Assembly (NCBI GenBank): GCA_024760545.1
Contig: CP060501.1
Span: 2,517,501 to 2,581,500, forward strand
Direction: 5' to 3'
Source: Nitrospira sp.
GTDB taxonomy: Bacteria; Nitrospirota; Nitrospiria; Nitrospirales; Nitrospiraceae
Length of the DNA stretch: 64,000 nucleotides
The translations under genes were made by a program, and so were the position numbers. The notes under the pieces are model-generated. The model saw only the letters and a program-made list of their open reading frames with translations, did no database searches and was not told the DNA's origin. How positions within the stretch are numbered: position 1 is the stretch's first letter; each line of letters begins with the position of its first letter. Below, piece by piece: positions 61,471 to 64,000 of the stretch.

Positions 61471-62190
61471 GCGCCCTCATTTCGACGGTCGGCATCCTAA
61501 CTCCGGATCCGACCTGGTTTATTAGCGAGCAGGTCAATGGATCGAGCCCTACAATCAGCACGCTCGAGACACTGGGTTGGGCATCCGGTTCCCAATCGAG
61601 TGCTATGCCGAGTGGATTGTCAAAATCCAAACTTGGCTGTCCAAAATTAGGTGGGCCAGAGCAGGATCATTTAGGATTCAGAATGAATCTATTAGATTCA
61701 CTGGCGTCATCACACGATTGAAACCTCAAATGATTGGAAGCCGCATCACTAGTATATTTTATTGGAAGAACAGCAGAAGGCACATTACTTGCGTTAGGGT
61801 CTGTATAAAGCCTGGATATGATCGTACAGCTCCTTTTTGCGACGCCCGGGGGACGTTGGAAACGGCGGCGGTTGCGTATGCGGAGCGCCTCCATGGCTCT
61901 GGTGAGCCCGAAGGAGTGTGATCGAGATTCGGACAGTCGGTTGATCAAGGTGATAACGACGGGAACTACCACCATGATAACGACTCGGGATCCCATCACA
62001 ACATCAGGGCGCATCTTGACGAAAGCGGTTTTCGTCGAGCGCAATGCTCGATTCGTCGACAGTACCCGTTACCAGTTTTCAGAACCCGGCATTGAGTTGT
62101 TTTATTGTTTTGGCTGAGACTTCTAATGAACCGGGGGCACACGTCTCTCTTCAGGCACGAACTATGTACTAAACAAAAGGAAAAGGAACT
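61471..62190. other. Gene-free stretch
   Basis: 720 bases; several open frames but none with a credible start, ribosome binding site or family pattern. Probably IS flank and decayed DNA. Confidence 0.45.
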
Positions 62191-63675
62191 ATGCCAAACG
62201 TTGTACGGCTCTGGTTCACGATAATCGGAGTAACTTTGTGTCTCGGGTGTCAAAGCATGGGGAATAACACCTCCTACCTTCTTAAATATAAGAAAGATCT
62301 CAGAAAATTCTATGTAGAAGGAATAAAGAATGCTTCAACTGAAGAGGGAAAGACGTCGTTGGCAAATGAAGCAGAAACCTACCTGCCACCCATTTACCTC
62401 ACGAACATCCCTTTGTCATTATCCGACCACTATGACACACGTAATCCTAGCGACTCCAAAGACGACAAGGCGATCAATCAGGGAGACCCCATCAATCTCA
62501 TTATCAATAAGGTCCACCTGGCAAATAATGGGGAGTTCCTTTGCGGTTCTTCAATGTGCCTCGATACGGGTGAAATCGCCGTCGTGGTCTCAGTCGATGA
62601 TGGGAAGGAAGAGGAACCGAAGAATGTCATTGTAGCATACGAAGAAGGGCTCAAGAAGAATGTCGATCTCCCAATCGCCAATCTCCTGGCCTATGCCAAC
62701 AGTGCGTATGACAATCAACCCATCCGAGTGACGGTGACGGTATTTGAGTTCGATCAACTTGAGAATCAGAATTTCAAAAAGATGTTGGGAACTGCCGCAG
62801 GAATTGGCGCAGCCTTTACCCCCGCCTATGCACCCGCTTGGTCAATAGCCACACAGGTTGGGAACTTTCTCATTAATCAGAATAAGGATGACGTGGTGGT
62901 CAAGTTTACCTTTCAGCTGTATCCGAGATCGCTTTCTCCGACCAAAAGCAGTGTCCGAGATCTTGGGATGCCTCCCCTTCAAGGCGGAAGCTACATTATT
63001 GTGAACACCGTGGATACTCCCCTGATGACGGATATGAAGCAGAAGGTTCACCTGGATTTCGGACTTACCGCATTCCAGATCGAAGTTCCTCATATACCCC
63101 CCGTCGTCAAGATCGTGGAAGCTGACCATAAGCTCCATCCATGGCCGATTCCAAATACCTCTGTCCCGCCGAGCTCTCCGCTTGATGAAAGCTACGTCGT
63201 CCTAACGGTTGGCAAATCTCCGACCCGCTCAGCGGCCACCATCATCGATCGGCTCAATACGCTGAATCGGAAAACGACGGGTCTTGAAAAGCTAGAGCTG
63301 AAATCGGAAGCCGCTGCGGCTCTCTTCGGTCGGGAGTTAGATGATCTCCGAAGTGCGGTGACATGGTATTTTGCAGAGAGCGAATACGCCACCAAGAAGA
63401 CAGATCCCAAATCTCTTGGGGCGATCCTCAGAATTGCCGATGATCCTCGACTCACCGAAACAGAGAAACGCAAAGCGACAGAGCTAATTGACCGTTTCCT
63501 TCCACCTATGAGCAAGCAGTTCAAGGACGCCCACAGAATTTCAAACGACCAAGAAAAAGTTCTCGCGAACCGAAGGGCCTGGTATGAGGCTGTGAAAGAA
63601 CAGTTGTGGTATGACGCAAGCGATGATCGCTTTGTGTGTAAGAATCACGATGGAAAGAAAGTGGATTGTCTATAG
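62191..63675 (+). CDS. Lipoprotein of unknown function
   Basis: 494 residues. A lipoprotein signal: basic/hydrophobic start and lipobox LCLGC (Cys20). The mature part has a beta-rich N-terminal domain with a GAAFTPAYAPAWSIATQVGNF hydrophobic stretch near 210 and a helical C-terminus (about 380-494) rich in charged residues. No catalytic motif. AAAGGAAAAGGAA precedes the ATG. Unrelated to the IS; its first neighbours are outside the window. Confidence 0.7.
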   Translation: MPNVVRLWFTIIGVTLCLGCQSMGNNTSYLLKYKKDLRKFYVEGIKNASTEEGKTSLANEAETYLPPIYLTNIPLSLSDHYDTRNPSDSKDDKAINQGDPINLIINKVHLANNGEFLCGSSMCLDTGEIAVVVSVDDGKEEEPKNVIVAYEEGLKKNVDLPIANLLAYANSAYDNQPIRVTVTVFEFDQLENQNFKKMLGTAAGIGAAFTPAYAPAWSIATQVGNFLINQNKDDVVVKFTFQLYPRSLSPTKSSVRDLGMPPLQGGSYIIVNTVDTPLMTDMKQKVHLDFGLTAFQIEVPHIPPVVKIVEADHKLHPWPIPNTSVPPSSPLDESYVVLTVGKSPTRSAATIIDRLNTLNRKTTGLEKLELKSEAAAALFGRELDDLRSAVTWYFAESEYATKKTDPKSLGAILRIADDPRLTETEKRKATELIDRFLPPMSKQFKDAHRISNDQEKVLANRRAWYEAVKEQLWYDASDDRFVCKNHDGKKVDCL

Positions 63676-64000
63676 AAGAGGTAAGTGCCACGCTTCGTGA
63701 GGGATTACTTTGAAGATGCGAACTGGTCTTTAAGCCGAGGAAGAAGGAGTTTCCTAAGGATTGAGTTGATAGACATGTATCGACAGGTGGAGGTGTTCAG
63801 CTCGTAAAACCTTGTGGTGAAGAGTTAGAAGGTCTTCATCGACCATCATTCAGATCTGAAATGTTACTCATACATGGCGGAAGTTTACGACAACATGGGG
63901 TTAGTCTTTGGAGCGTCTGAAACAAGTGCTTAACCGGCGTGGCAATTCAAACGATCATTAACCTAATACTCTCTGGAGATTGCCAATGGCCAAAATTGCG
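63676..64000. other. Gene-free end of the window
   Basis: 325 bases with nothing supported; the next gene may begin beyond the edge. Confidence 0.4.

Noticed and set aside
1..64000. CRISPR array or cas genes
   Set aside because: No regularly spaced short repeats with unique spacers and no Cas motif found; the repeats present are the long four-copy module, att arms and propeller blades.

Overview
The window looks like a chromosome segment of a Nitrospira-type bacterium (phylum Nitrospirota). This is inferred from gene content: a CbbO/NorD-like VWA protein, a PuuD-like short membrane protein, a stand-alone NuoF-type diaphorase beside a 2Fe-2S ferredoxin, and an OmpR/HK pair next to a ferredoxin-thioredoxin-reductase-like protein. 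No rRNA or species marker is present, so the genus is a reasoned guess.

Layout. (1) 1-19.6 kb is ordinary, gene-dense backbone: the end of smpB, two tiny membrane peptides, a minus-strand cluster (FTR-like disulfide reductase, exported protein, response regulator, histidine kinase), a NorD-like giant, malate dehydrogenase, PuuD-like protein, NuoF + ferredoxin + A-type Fe-S carrier, pterin genes (PTPS, folE), a hydrolase, rarA, a PilZ protein, an ABC-F ATPase, tRNA-Ala(GGC), purA and tRNA-Lys(TTT). (2) 19.6-53.9 kb is a mobile island integrated at the 3' end of tRNA-Lys. A 46-base piece of the tRNA is duplicated at 53887-53932. The island begins with integrase and excisionase genes. It continues with a filamentous-phage (inovirus) prophage (coat proteins, Zot, pIII-like, ssDNA-binding protein, Rep). 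Next comes a seven-gene defence operon (type I R-M, a Septu-like ATPase/HNH pair, Mrr and an HhH-like unknown). A patchwork follows in which one small gene with a conserved leader occurs four times (two intact, two broken) between cassettes. One cassette is an unrecognised four-gene group with a papain-like protease/propeller protein and an HEYGH metallopeptidase-like protein. The island ends with small orphan genes and two cation antiporters. (3) 53.9-59.9 kb is a second, tandem element with its own integrase and excisionase, small phage-like genes and truncated dndD/dndE and DnaQ-type relics, closed by a partial core site. (4) 59.9-64 kb holds a nested pair of IS3-type elements and a lipoprotein gene.

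The backbone genes are mostly housekeeping and redox. In the island, the integrases, att arms and four-copy module appear to have built a layered defence region in which phage, restriction, Septu, HEPN, Dnd and protease modules were stacked and partly eroded. Three right-end att arms, all about 150 bases from a tRNA-Lys core sequence, argue for at least three integration events at this tRNA.
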